Of a stretch of 64,000 bases of DNA, positions 39,013 to 49,618 are shown piece by piece (position 1 is the first letter of the stretch; each line of letters begins with the position of its first letter). The notes under the pieces were generated by a model. It ran no database searches, had not been told where the DNA came from, and saw nothing but the letters and a program-made list of their open reading frames with translations. This stretch comes from Triplophysa rosa. Its lineage: Eukaryota; Chordata; Actinopteri; Cypriniformes; Nemacheilidae. Where the stretch lies: NCBI RefSeq assembly GCF_024868665.1, contig NC_079890.1, forward strand, positions 5,750,500 through 5,814,499. Direction: 5' to 3'. Both the position numbers and the translations under genes were made by a program.

Positions 39013-39568
39013 TAGAGCTGTAACGGCCTTAAAAGTTGCCACATCCCGGCCCGACAGAATTTGGCCCGAGCCCGACAAGTACATTTTGATTGACAGCTTT
39101 TTAAAAGCCCGAACCCGTTTACAGCCCGACATTAGGCTATTCAAATGTGCGCACGCACACAGCTTTTGTCAAGTATGAGGCATTTATACATGTTTTAACA
39201 TAATTTATTAATGACTAACGTAGGCTATAGGCCACTTGGAAGTTGGAACAAAGAAATAAAATAAGCCCTCTGTAACATCTCACATATCCCACTGGCTCAT
39301 TATTCTCATTATGCACATGGTCAAAACTTTTCCACACCTCAGACTTTGCTTTAGTTGCTGGTGCAACCAAAACGTAATCGCCAGAGGCAATCCTCCGTTT
39401 CACCTCCTCAGCATCCATTTTCGCATCTTTCTTGCGCTAATCGGAACGCATCACATGACCGCTCATTTACCGCACCAGCCCGAGCCCGTCCTGAGCCCAT
39501 GTGAAATGATAGAAATTAAGCCCGAACCCGTCGGGTCAAGTCGGGTTCAGCAAAGATCTTCAGCTCTA
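39013..39568. mobile_element. hAT transposon (556 bp) inside tRNA-Lys
   Basis: Ends TAGAGCTGTAACGG and CAGCTCTA are inverted, flanked by an exact 8-bp duplication TCATGCTC at 39005-39012 and 39569-39576. TAG-type termini with 8-bp duplications define hAT elements. Internal CCCGA/GCCCG words near both ends also pair. It keeps a fragment of a BED-finger reading frame, so it is a deletion derivative of an autonomous element. Confidence 0.92.
39215..39418 (-). pseudogene. BED zinc-finger fragment of a hAT transposase
   Basis: 67-codon open frame starting MDAEEVKRRIASGDYVLVAP and continuing AKSEVWKSFDHVHNENNEPV, GYVRCYRG. The W-x2-F...GYVRC pattern is the first half of a BED finger, the DNA-binding module at the N-terminus of hAT transposases. 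The second Cys is replaced or lost, and the dimerisation and catalytic parts are absent. Confidence 0.7.
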
Positions 39569-39637
39569 TCATGCTCTACCGTGTGAGCTAGCCAGACCCT
39601 CGCGCTAGACCCATTGAGACCAGCGAGCGTACCTGCA

Positions 39638-39650
39638 GTAGTCGTGGCCG
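39638..39650 (+). pseudogene. tRNA-Ser 5' stub
   Basis: GTAGTCGTGGCCG equals the first 13 bases of vertebrate tRNA-Ser, then the match stops abruptly at TACCCTCC. It is the piece missing from the tRNA-Ser relic at 36530, which suggests another array copy truncated by rearrangement. At 13 bases a chance match cannot be excluded. Confidence 0.4.
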
Positions 39651-39697
39651 TACCCTCCAGCGATCGGCCAGCCAAACCTTTCCTAACGATTCGTTAC

Positions 39698-39781
39698 AAG
39701 TCCTAACACATTCCAAATAAGTCCCAACACATTCTAACTAAGTCCTAACACTTTCAAAAGAATTCCTAACACAAGTTCTAA
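39698..39781 (+). repeat. 21-bp degenerate tandem repeat
   Basis: Units AAGTCCTAACACATTCCAAAT, with small changes, at 39698, 39719, 39740 and partly 39761. No coding capacity. Confidence 0.75.
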
Positions 39782-40059
39782 CAATCCTAACACCCGATTC
39801 TAATTGGTAGAATGGTGCAAAACAGACATTGGCCGAAACATTGTCATGTGACTACAGCGTGTACGTGTGCCAAAGCGGGCTTTTCGTTACACTGACGTCC
39901 GTCACAGCGCGGTGCGAGACAGTTTGGATTTGCTTAAATCACACAAAAAACATTTTAATCATTTTAAAGTTTTCGGATAGCGTGCAGGTGAGTACATTAT
40001 CATGCGAAAAAGAAGCTGTATTTAACGTAGCTTTGACACTATGGTTTCATCTCAACCGC

Positions 40060-40650
40060 TTAAATTGCGCTCGTGTAATTTGTGGTTTAACACTTAAGAT
40101 ATTAAAGCATACATTTTGTGTTATAAATCGCCATGGCCATTCATTTTGCAACAGCAAATTGCCTTAACTACACGTACAGTAAGTAACAACAACGATAGTA
40201 ATGTTATGATGATGAATGTAAAAAAATTCAGAGTGCCGAAGTGCTTTGTGTTAAATCCAAGTGCCTTTATTATCGTTGTTGTAACTTACTGTATATATAA
40301 TTAAGGCATTTTGCTGTTGCAAAATGAATGGGCATGGCGATTTATATCACAATATTTCCCAAATTTATCCTTTAACATGTATGTAAGTGTTAAACCACAA
40401 ATCACACGAGTGCAACTGGATTCAACAAAAAATTGGCTTGGATTTAACACAAAGCACTTCGGCACTCTGAATTTTTTTACATTCATCATCATAACATTAT
40501 TATCGTTGTTGTAACTTACTGTATATATAATTATGTTATGATGATGATGAATGTACAAACACAGAGTGCCAATGTGTTTTGTGTTAATTCCAAGCCAATT
40601 TTTTTGTTAAATCCAGCTGCACTTGTTAACACTTACGTAGACATTAAAGG
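40060..40650. repeat. three-arm inverted repeat
   Basis: Arm 1 (about 40060-40275) holds GCCATGGCCATTCATTTTGC, GTAACAACAACGATA and CAGAGTGCCGAAGTGC. Arm 2 (about 40275-40520) is its reverse complement (GCACTTCGGCACTCTGAA; TATCGTTGTTGTAACTTAC). Arm 3 (about 40528-40650) repeats part of arm 1 again (ATGATGATGAATGTA; CAGAGTGCCAATGTG). It has no coding capacity and is probably a foldback transposon that rearranged. Confidence 0.7.
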
Positions 40651-40813
40651 CTTAATTTGGGCAATATTTTAAATTCACTTTATTTGTATCTAACTAAAGT
40701 TTTCTGATTTTTAACCTTTTGTTTTATATTTCTAGACATGACTAAGACGGGTAAACCTGACTCTACTGGCATGACATCATGTTAAAGTACGCCCAAGGGA
40801 AGTACCATTTTAC

Positions 40814-41000
40814 AATAGTGTTGTCACGGTACCAAAATTTCAGTAGTCGGTACCAATACCAGTAAAATCCACGGTTCTCGGTACCAATTTCGGTACCAAC
40901 GCAAAACACCAGAACATGCTAATTGAAACACAATTTTATTAATAAAGCTCATTGTTAATATAAATGTATAGAAAGCAATGCCATTTTGTATATGTGGTAG
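40814..41000 (+). mobile_element. TAGTGTTGTCACGGTACC-type transposon end
   Basis: Begins TAGTGTTGTCACGGTACCAA, followed by several GGTACCAAT words, a terminus seen repeatedly in fish genomes and of hAT style. A related start (TAGTGTTGTCACAATAC) occurs at 48347. The right end is not identified. Confidence 0.4.
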
Positions 41001-42912
41001 GGCTAATAAGTCTTCCATTGTGCCGATTGGGGGATTGGATTATTAGCTGTCCTATCAGTCGATATGGGGGTGTATATATATATAGCCTATGGTTAAGGGG
41101 TTTGATATCACTGGCCCCGCCCTTTTCTTTTTTTTGCTTCGGTGTTACATCCGGTCGCCCGGCAGGTACGTAGTGTTACGGGCTATGTCATTGGTAGCAT
41201 GTGGTAGCTAATGTTAGCGTCTCTGTGTAGAACGGCACGTTAGGAGAAACCTTGTGGCTGACATTTGGTTGGCGTTGCCCCTCTTCAGGTGAGTGTAATG
41301 ACTGTGTGGTGTGGTGATGTAAGATTGTGCTTGTGGTGACATTAGACAGGCTTTGTTGTTTACAGGCGGAAGCTTGAGTGAGCTGGAGTCGAGCTTGGGT
41401 GTCTGTTGATATTCCAGATGTCTTGGGGGGTTGGCTGCGTACACAGTCTCCCAACAAAACAGATCGAGTTGTCCTCCGCACATTGGTGTGATTACCCGAT
41501 CGGCCAAGTTACGAGATCGGAGGTGTACGGTATGTGTGTTAAGCCTCGTCCCTGTTAGCTATTTGTAATGAGCCGCTAATGCTAGTTGCATTTTAGACTT
41601 TTTGATGATATCTTACGGTCCCTGTCCTCCTTAATGAACTCCGCCTACAGATTGTTTGAACGAGCCGCGACCGCCAGTGCATTCATCTGTGGGTTGCTTA
41701 TCTGGGGGTGGGGAGATTCTACCCTTATGGTAGGTGCTGTTAAACTTGCATTAGGATGTCGTAATCTTGTCCAACCTGTCTAATTATTGACTGCATTACT
41801 GACAGATTGTTCGCGTCGCTCCCAGTGATTATTCCTGCGCATTGGAGCTACGTGGGAGTTATCCGGGGGCGCTGTTGCTGCACCTTATGTTATTGTTAAT
41901 TTGTTTTCTTTATAGTTTAACTTGTTTTGCTTGTTGTATTTGCTGTTTCTACTTTATTATTATTATTATTATTATTTTTATTTTTATTTTACATTGCTTT
42001 GTTGGCACTACTGTTTTCATGTTTTTTTTTGTTTAGTTGCTGCAGTTAACCACCCGTGTTACATTGGCTAGCCCTGATGGTGCTGCTGTAGTGGCATGTT
42101 TAATCTAATTTGATTCTATTATATTGTTTTCTTTATACTTGTTGTTTTGTATTGTGTGAAGGTGCATTATTGTGAGCAGTAGAGCGCCTACTCGCTATCT
42201 TGCACTGTAGTGCACAGTAATTGCAGAGTGTCTGCACCCCTGAAACTTGTGCCAAAACCTACTTCTATCTATTTGTTTACAGGAGCGGAGTACTGAAGGC
42301 GGGGCGGAGTTTGGGGTGTTGGTGTTCTCCCACGAGTGCTGTGGTGTGTTGTGTGTGTGTGCGTGAGCGTGTGTAACCAGTGTGAGGTGTGGTGTGGCCT
42401 ATTGTGTCCTTAGTCCCTGCTTGCGTGCCTCAGCTCCTGTTCCTTTTGTTTTGGTTTGTTTAAAAGGGTTTGTTGGCCCAGGCTGCTTACTGTGGCATTT
42501 TCTCAATTTAGTTATTTTTTTGTTGTTTATCCTTTATATTTCTTTATTTTCAGTGATTGATGTTAGGTCAGAATCTTTTAAATAAAAGTATATATATTTC
42601 TACGCTCACGTCTCCTGCCGCTTCCTGAAGTGAATTTGTGTGCTTACGGTATAAGAATACTTTCTCGTCCCTGGCGAGTATCTAGGGTGGCGTATCGCTT
42701 TCTATTCCATGGTCAGTTGGCGTCAGGTCACATTCTGGCGTAGTCGGCAGGGTCTCAGCCACTAGGCAGAGACGTGAGCATTTAGTGTTTGTTCTTGTTT
42801 GTTTGTTTGTTTGTTTTTTGTAGGTGAAGCAACAGCGTCATCGGAGTGCGAAGAGCAAGTTTCCGCTATTGTGTGAGAGTCCTCGAGTTGGGCGGTAAGT
42901 CTTAGTTTAAGA

Positions 42913-43995
42913 ATGGAGGATGAACTTAGAGAACTTAGAGAACTCGTCGCCCAGTTGAAGGCTGACAATGAGAGACTGCGCCAAGAGAGTGCTCTTGTAT
43001 TGCCTGGTCATAGTGCAACATCTGCTAATGTAGCTGATATCGATCCTCTTCGAGAAAGTTCGGATGCTAGCCAGATGGAAAGATTTGTGTTTGTGCCTCG
43101 AGACAGGAAGTGCCCTAAGTTTAGTGGCAAGTCTAGCCTTAGCATCACGGAATGGATCGAGGAGGCGCGGGCCTGTATTCGGGCCCGTCACCTAGCTGTT
43201 TCGGACCAGGCATTCTTTTTATTTGACCATCTAGAGGGTGATGCACGAGAGGAGATTAGGTACCGTTCCGATGCTGACCGAGGGGATCCAGAAAAGATTT
43301 TCTTTGCATTGAGAGAGGTTTTTGGTTGCTCTCAGTCCCACGTAGCACTACAGGAAGCTTTCTTCTCACGGAGGCAGTTAGAGGGGGAGGGGCTATTGGA
43401 GTTCTCCTTTGCGCTACTGGCCTTAATGGAGAAGGTTAAACAGCGGTTTCCTGGGGCTGTTTTAAATGCTCCTGTGCTACTGCGCGACCAGTTCGTTGAA
43501 CATGTGGCCGATAATGCCCTGCGGCGGGAACTCAAACAATTAGTACGCCGGCAACCAAATTCCACGTTATTAGAAGTACGTAGCGAGGCAATTAGGTGGG
43601 AACAGGAGGGTATGCCTGGAGGCACGCGTGCTCGTAGTCAATCAGTCCCAGTTCCATATGGGATTCAATACGGTGTTCAAGGGGGACAGCGTCCAGTTAC
43701 GGGTGGGCCCCCGTCTTCTGAATTGAAAGAATTGAGGGACATGTTAAGAGCACAACAAGATCAGTTGAACCAGCTCACTCAAGGTTTCGCTAAACTTCAG
43801 GATGGACGTACGCAAAGTCGGGCTACGCGTTTCGGATCAGTGATTTGTAGAAGGTGTCACAAACCGGGCCATTTTGCTAGGGAGTGTAGGGCGTTATTGC
43901 CTGGCTCATCGCCATCTGATTTGTTGCCTAATGACCCCACTGCATTGTCACTGGTAGTGGGGCAGCGTCATTCAAGCCAGCCATCGGGAAACTAG
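42913..43995 (+). CDS. gypsy 2 gag
   Basis: 360-aa structural protein, intact. It starts with a leucine-heptad coiled coil (MEDELRELRELVAQLKADNE). A capsid-like helical region follows (CPKFSGKSSLSITEWIEEAR; FLFDHLEGDAREEIRYRSDA; LLRDQFVEHVADNALRRELK), resembling the gypsy/PNMA capsid group. A Gln-rich linker and one CCHC zinc knuckle (CRRCHKPGHFAREC) bind RNA. It ends SSQPSGN with TAG at 43993-43995, immediately after the slippery heptamer, so most ribosomes stop here and a fraction continue into pol. The start is the first ATG after the leader and begins the coiled coil. Confidence 0.88.
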   Translation: MEDELRELRELVAQLKADNERLRQESALVLPGHSATSANVADIDPLRESSDASQMERFVFVPRDRKCPKFSGKSSLSITEWIEEARACIRARHLAVSDQAFFLFDHLEGDAREEIRYRSDADRGDPEKIFFALREVFGCSQSHVALQEAFFSRRQLEGEGLLEFSFALLALMEKVKQRFPGAVLNAPVLLRDQFVEHVADNALRRELKQLVRRQPNSTLLEVRSEAIRWEQEGMPGGTRARSQSVPVPYGIQYGVQGGQRPVTGGPPSSELKELRDMLRAQQDQLNQLTQGFAKLQDGRTQSRATRFGSVICRRCHKPGHFARECRALLPGSSPSDLLPNDPTALSLVVGQRHSSQPSGN

Positions 43996-44029
43996 CACCC
44001 GCCGGGCTGTTGAGTCACAGCTCGGCGGG
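43986..44029 (+). promoter_or_regulatory. -1 programmed ribosomal frameshift signal, gag to pol
   Basis: Slippery heptamer G_GGA_AAC (43986-43992) in the gag frame, directly before the gag TAG. After a 5-nt spacer a hairpin follows with arms CCCGCCGGGCTG (43998-44009) and CAGCTCGGCGGG (44018-44029), 12 pairs with one G-U, and an 8-nt loop. A -1 slip enters the pol frame, which stays open from this point. Heptamer type, spacer and stem length all match known retroviral and retrotransposon signals. Confidence 0.9.
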
Positions 44030-45432
44030 GGTAATTCAGGGCTCAATGTCGCATTTAATGTCTGGATGCCCACAACTGGTAGTTAATGTTGGTGGAGTTT
44101 CTGTGGCTTGTTTGATTGATACAGGCTCGATGGTGTCCACGATAACTGAGAGCTGCTTTTTGAAGTACTTTGAACCTTGGGGCCAAGAACGGTTGAAACG
44201 TTATCAGTGGTTACAGTTACGTGCGGCTAATGGACTTACCATCCCGTATCTCGGCTATATGGAATTGGATGTAGAGATATGTAGTAAAGTAATGCCAGAG
44301 TGTGGGATCTTGGTAGTCAAAGAACCCCCTGGTGGCATGTGTACTCAGGTCCCCGGGATATTGGGGATGAACGTGTTAAACCGGTGTTACAGGGAACATT
44401 TTGGTCGACATGGGCAAGCCTTGTTCGATTTTCCATCGAGAGTAGAGGTGCCAGAGGTTGTGAGGCAGGCATTACAGCAATGTCACGAGGGTACATGTCA
44501 GCTAGGACTAGGACAGGCAGGTAGAGTGAGGGTCAGAGGGCGTTATCAGTGTCGAGTTCCAGGAGGTACAATGAAGATAGTGGCCGCTACCTGCTCTGAT
44601 CAGTTTTCAGAGGGCATGGTGATGTTTGAGCCACTTGATTCTGGGCTTCCGGCTGGTCTCCTGACCTCGCCTGCCTTAGTACCTGTGGTCCGCGGTACAG
44701 TCTATGTCCCGGTGGTGAATGTAGGCTCGTTAGATATGATGCTTTATCCAAAGACCGTGTTAGGGACACTTGAGGGGGTGTTTGTGGCAAGTTTACCTCC
44801 AGGGTTGACCGAAGTAAAAGAGATGGTCGCTAAGGTGGGTTCTCAAGGTGGTGTGGTAGATCTTTCATTAAAAAAACAGATTGATTTAGTTGATTTATCT
44901 GCACTGAGTACGGAGGAGCAAAGTGACGTTAGGACTCTGTTGCAGAATTACCAGTCGGTGTTTTCGGCCCACGAGAGCGATCTGGGGTGTACTAACCTGA
45001 TTTCTCACGACATCCCTCTTACAGATAACATCCCAGTCCGGCAGCGATATAGGCGGTTGCCCCCTTCGGAGTATGACGTGGTAAAGACGCACATTAATCA
45101 GCTGTTGGAGGCTCAGATAATCCGAGAAAGTTGTAGCCCTTATGCATCTCCCATCGTCCTGGTAAAAAAGAAGGACGGTAGTCTGCGCATGTGCGTAGAC
45201 TACCGTCAGTTGAATGCAAAGACCAGGAAAGATGCGTTCCCACTCCCTCGCATAGAGGAAACATTAGATGCATTGACCGGGGCCCGCTGGTTCTCGACCT
45301 TAGACTTGGCCAGTGGCTATAATCAGGTCCCAGTCACTGAGGAGGATAAACCCAGGACCGCTTTTTGTACCCCATTCGGGTTGTTCGAGTGGAATAGGAT
45401 GCCTTTTGGGCTTTGTAATGCTCCTAGTACGT
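43988..45432 (+). CDS. gypsy 2 pol (protease and partial reverse transcriptase)
   Basis: Reached from gag by -1 frameshifting; the frame opens across the gag stop. A retropepsin-type protease has the catalytic triad in CLIDTGSMVSTI and a later ILGMNVL box. A connecting region leads to RT (IPVRQRYRRLPPSEYDVVKT; SPIVLVKKKDGSLRMCVDYR; WFSTLDLASGYNQVPVTEED; FGLFEWNRMPFGLCNAPST). The sequence is lost at N 45433, before the YxDD active site, RNase H and integrase. No stops interrupt the surviving part, so the source element looks young. Confidence 0.85.
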
Positions 45433-45956
45433 NCCAAAACTCTGTTATGCTCATCAATTCTGCATGTATTTTATCCATTTTATTGAGTTAAGAGATTAAG
45501 TTATTTTAATCAGTAATGAATGTAGTTTGATTTACTAAGCGTAGCAAAGACTTAGATTGTACATTTAAGACTATTCTTCCGGATCTTGGTGGAATGGCTG
45601 GTTGTTTGACACTTTTTTAACAGTCAGCTGAGTAGAGCAGTTTTAGATATGCAGGCACATGGCAGCGCGGAGCTCGACGCTGCCAGGGGCTCACGCCGGC
45701 ATGCAGGACAGCTCCGCAGGCAGCGCCCCAGCTCGCGCGCCAGGCGCCAGTCAGCGCAGCAGTCAGTTCAGTCAGCCAGCCCAGTCGCCCGACCAGCCCA
45801 GCCAGTGCAGGCTCGAGCGCAGCACCGAAGCCCAGACTCAGCCCAAGCAGCTCCAGCCACCGCAGCCTCAGCTAGACAGTGCAGCCCATCAGGCCCAGAC
45901 AGCCCAGTTGCAGGCTCCAGACACCCCGCAGCCCTCGCTCAGACAAGCCCCGCAGC

Positions 45957-46046
45957 GTGCAGGCTCCAGACCAAGCCCCCAGCCCAGTGCAGGCTCCAGA
46001 CCAGCCCCGCAGCCCAGTGCAGGCTCCAGACAAGCCCCGCAGAGCA
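45957..46046 (+). repeat. 30-bp minisatellite, three units
   Basis: Three 30-bp units starting GTGCAGGCTCCAGACCA at 45957, 45987 and 46017. In the reading frame they give a Gln-Ala-Pro-Asp-type repeat. Related, more diverged words extend left to about 45860. Confidence 0.85.
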
Positions 46047-47449
46047 GTAATTCAATGTAAATGTGCTCTTTGTAGCGAAGACATTAATGCAGAGGGTTTT
46101 ACTGAACATCTGTCAGACTACCATGTCCAGAATGTTGTGACCAGTGTGGTGCAAAAGTCTGGGGTGCAGTTGGACTGTTTCACCACATTGAAAATCATCA
46201 TCGTTTGATTAGTCTTTCAGACGGGGACAGAGAATCTGTGGATCCACCAGCATCCATTGCACAGTCACCTGCAGACATCGAAGACCAGCAAGGAGCTCCA
46301 CAAACTGTAGTACAAACACCATCACAGGACATTACACTGAGGTCCAGAGTAAATTGGGTGAGTTTTCTCCCCAAACAATTCTGTCGAGTGCTCAAACCAG
46401 CAGACCAGAAATGGATAGCTCAGTGTCTGTATGACAGCACAGGGCGACTGAAGCAGCAGTTTTCACAAAACTGGTTTCATCCACCAAGTCCCAGCAAGCC
46501 TACTACTTCACCTCCTGATCCAAGCTGTTACTTTAGGCAGGAGGTGTTTCTGTGGGCACCAATGAGGATGTGGGGTATTCCTCTGAAATGCACACAGTGC
46601 AATAGGAAGATGCATCATTCAGGCTTTACACTAAAGCTAGGGAAGTCATTGATGTTGACTCCAGATATTACCCAATCGGAGTGGACTACCCTCGCTGCAG
46701 TAAGTGTATGATTCCTGTCTGCCCCTGGAGTTCAGAGATCCTTAAACAGCTGGATCCCTCCCACAGAAATAAATTCCCCGCTGTTCTCACCACTCACCTT
46801 GCCCTTGACAGGAAGTGTTTGACTTTGCTAAAGCCAAGAACTGCAGGAAACAGCTCCAGTTTCTTGCAACAAGCGCTGGAAGAAATTCATAGTGAGGAGT
46901 GGGCAAGACGGACTATAGACTACCTGACAGACTGTGAGCTTCACAAAAAGAGATGTGCCCTGACCCAATCAGAAGTGGTTTATGAGCAGCCTCCACCTTT
47001 TTGCCCCTTACCGCTGGCACAGTGGTTTGAGACTGCCCATGCCAATGAAATCCTCAGTCACCTTGATGAGCTTAAGGGTGTTGTAACATCAACATATGGT
47101 AGCATCCTGAAGCTTGATTCTACCAAAAAGGTAAACACAAATATACATAAAGAGACAAATATATGTTAATTAATATTTATTATATCTAATTGTATTGTCT
47201 TTATGCATTTATACAGATTACTAAAAAGCTTGCTGGTGGCATTGCGGACACTGCTACCTGGATGACCAACATTGTCAATGAGTTTGGCCAAGTCCTAAAC
47301 TGTGTCCTAACCACTGGTGAGGGAGCTGGCTTAGATGACTTGTGTCAGGGCATTGTGAAGCGATACAAGGATGCTGGGGAGCCAGATCCAGCTGCGATTT
47401 ATGTTGACAGGGACTGCTGCAGCGAGACAGGTTTGTCGTCTTAAGCCTT

Positions 47450-48345
47450 TACCTAACAGGAATGTGTGTACATTTATGCATTTCTAATCCATATCAGCAA
47501 CCATTTTAGGCATGTTTCTCAATGAGAATAAATCACATATCTGCATCGTTCATATTTTGTTCATGTTCGTTCAAATGCAAAACCCTCTAAAAACACCTCT
47601 GTCAAAAATGAGATTATAATGTTGATGAGTGAATGATGAGTGAATGCTCTCTACATAAATGCCACACTCTGCCCATTCTGAAATATCTGCTATTAATGCA
47701 ACTGAACCTAGGAACCTGACAAAAATGCTTGTTTAAAGGAAGCGACGTCTGATGGATTTAGAGGCTTAAGAGAATATTTAGAACTGCTAGCATATGTTAA
47801 GATGCAATTTCTGAATTTAATCGCCATGTATGGTGAGGCTCCACACGTTTGAATGATAAGTGGTATGTTACCAGCGACGCACGCTTTTACCGAGCATCCT
47901 GTATGGCACTTTCTGCTCAAGTTGTCCTTGTATCTTTGATGACAGTAATACTCGTTAAAGAAGACTCTTAAAAACGGCTACACGCCCATCTGTCGACCCC
48001 GTGTGGCAGACTCAGGGGGCGTGAGTTGATTGTACTTGTTTCAAGGATCTGGACTCATGTGGTCGAGTTTCTGTAGTGCGACGTAGCTGGTTTGACAAGG
48101 CATCATCTATGGTTTGCAGAGATGCATTGATACTACTTTGGGAGGTACAATGAACATTACTCTGATCTTAAGACCCGTTTCAGCTAACAAAGCTGCTTTT
48201 AAAAGGGTGAAAGGTTCTGGATGTACTGCGGTGTGGCAGAGGGTCCTCTTCTCTGGAAAGCTTTCATCGCCATCAGTGCACTTTCATTCCAGGTATGGGG
48301 ACAATACCATATATCAATACCAAGAATATGATGTCTGTAATTAAG
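47450..48345. other. intron-like spacer of the transposase-like gene
   Basis: No coding stretch that I can support. A TAGTGTTGTCACAATAC transposon-type end begins at 48347. Confidence 0.4.
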
Positions 48346-49029
48346 TAGTGTTGTCACAATACAGGAATTTCTAACTTCGGAACAATACATCAAATACCAT
48401 TTTTAATAAGACAGGGAAAAAGTGCCACAAAATTAAAGGAATAAAATTTCTACAGATTGTGGTCAAAAGTAAATCAGCTTTAATTAGTAATCAGCTTTGG
48501 TAGTTCTTAGAGGGGTTTATAATGGTATTTTTACAATGTGTAACATTTTGCCTTACAGGGTGGAGATGTAACGCTCTACATACTCAGATGTACATGCTTG
48601 AGGGTGCATCGAGATGGAACATCAACCGGGCTCATCAAGCTGTGGACATGAGTGGTACATCACAAACTAAAATCTATGATGTACGTTTAATGTATGAAAA
48701 TCATTCACACATTAATGTCCTCAGCAACCGAGTCCTCGGATCTGCACTCCTGCAAGAATTCATAGCCCCTGGGAAACCCACTGGTAAGACTCAATATTTT
48801 ACATTCTCTTACAATAGTAATTACAGGCTTTGCTGTGAGTTTGCATGCTGCCTTAACGCTGTAATGGTGCTCATGTCCATTATCTATCTATACTGTTATA
48901 AGATGTGTCTGTGTGGTTTCAGTGTATTTGTTTTAGTTTTTCTTTGTGTGATTTTTATTTATTTATGTTTTTTTTACTGTTCATGTGATATATCTGTGTC
49001 CACTGAGATAGATGACAGCACACTGCTGG

Positions 49030-49600
49030 AAAGGCAACTGAGATGAGGAGACATGTGGCATGTACGTTTATTCTTATTTAAAAAATACAACAATATATTT
49101 AATATATTACAAAGTTTTCATTTATACTTCTGCGTCGTTGTCCATGTCAACGTGCAGTACACATGAAGACCGCTAGTCTGCAGTGTCCACGGGCATGTTG
49201 TTTGTGTAACCCGCAGTACCACGGCAAAAGCAGAAGAAAAAGCGGCTTGTCAGAGAAGCATCAGTCGTGACGGCGGCAAATAATATCCAAGAACAGATAA
49301 TTTCTTTAAAACTATAAAAAAAAGAGACTACAACGGAACAGGAGAAGATGGCATTCTTTCAATCTCCACAAGAATTGTACCATAAGTGTGAGTGATGTAT
49401 AATGCTATGTTGTATAATCAATTTATACCATGGTCTTTTTGATACTCTATTCTGATTGGCTGAAGGTGTGCATAAAAACCCTTTAACCACAGGTAGCTCC
49501 AAGTTTGTTTACATTTGAAATTTAACTACAAAATCACTGTAATTTTCACCTGTTTGATCTAAAATTTCACTGTAAACATCAATAAAAGATTTAACTTGGA
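49030..49600. other. unassigned AT-rich DNA
   Basis: No gene seen. The right part probably belongs to a MITE ending in the hairpin at 49619-49750 (an ACCATGGT word occurs at both ends of the stretch, 49427 and 49606). Confidence 0.4.
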
Positions 49601-49618
49601 AATGACCATGGTATAAGC

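Larger units (their letters stand above)
38961..39597 (-). pseudogene. tRNA-Lys(CTT) gene split by a hAT transposon
   Basis: The minus strand from 39597 to 39569 reads GTCTGGCTAGCTCACACGGT and onward to GAGCATGA. After removing 39005-39568 (element plus one copy of the 8-bp duplication) it continues 39004-38961 with GACTCTTAAT, GGGTTCGAGG and CCCACGTTGGGCG. The joined length is exactly 73 nt and places the anticodon CTT (39000-38998) at positions 34-36, as in tRNA-Lys. The split falls at the D-arm/anticodon-stem boundary. One anticodon-stem pair and one T-stem pair are also lost, so the gene decayed further or was already weak. Confidence 0.9.
41174..45432 (+). mobile_element. Ty3/gypsy LTR retrotransposon 2, cut by an N joint
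   Basis: A second gypsy element, unrelated in gag to gypsy 1. A probable 5' LTR (TGTTACGGGC at 41174 to about 42732) is inferred from TG/CA edges, an AATAAA at about 42584 and the following TGGCGTAGTCGGCAGG, a typical primer-binding region of fish gypsy elements. Gag (42913-43995) and pol (from 43986 by frameshift) follow. Pol is cut at N 45433 before the RT active site. The 3' LTR is not in the window, so the LTR limits cannot be verified. Confidence 0.75.
45649..48783 (+). pseudogene. transposase-like gene with C2H2 finger, frameshifted, unidentified family
   Basis: A Gln/Pro/Ala-rich repeat region (45660-46050) leads into a C2H2-type finger (CALCSEDINAEGFTEHLSDY then H). Then comes a conserved-looking region with paired Cys motifs (WGIPLKCTQCNRKMHHSGF; YYPIGVDYPRCSKCMIPVCP) and a helical region up to a GT donor at 47131. 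A second exon (47217-47430) contains IADTATWMTNIVNEFGQVLN and YVDRDCCSETG; the Asp after a hydrophobic strand resembles the first catalytic Asp of DDE-type transposases. A third exon (48559-48783) reads GASRWNINRAHQAVDMSGTS and NRVLGSALLQEFIAPGKPTG, with good AG and GT borders. Frames change near 46150 and 46636 and the stretch between exons 2 and 3 lacks the expected rest of the domain. I recognise the type as a multicopy fish gene but cannot name it. Confidence 0.55.

Noticed and set aside
46198..48393. CRISPR-like or phage-like arrangement
   Set aside because: The window is vertebrate; the repeats are a protein-coding minisatellite and transposons, with no regularly spaced repeats.
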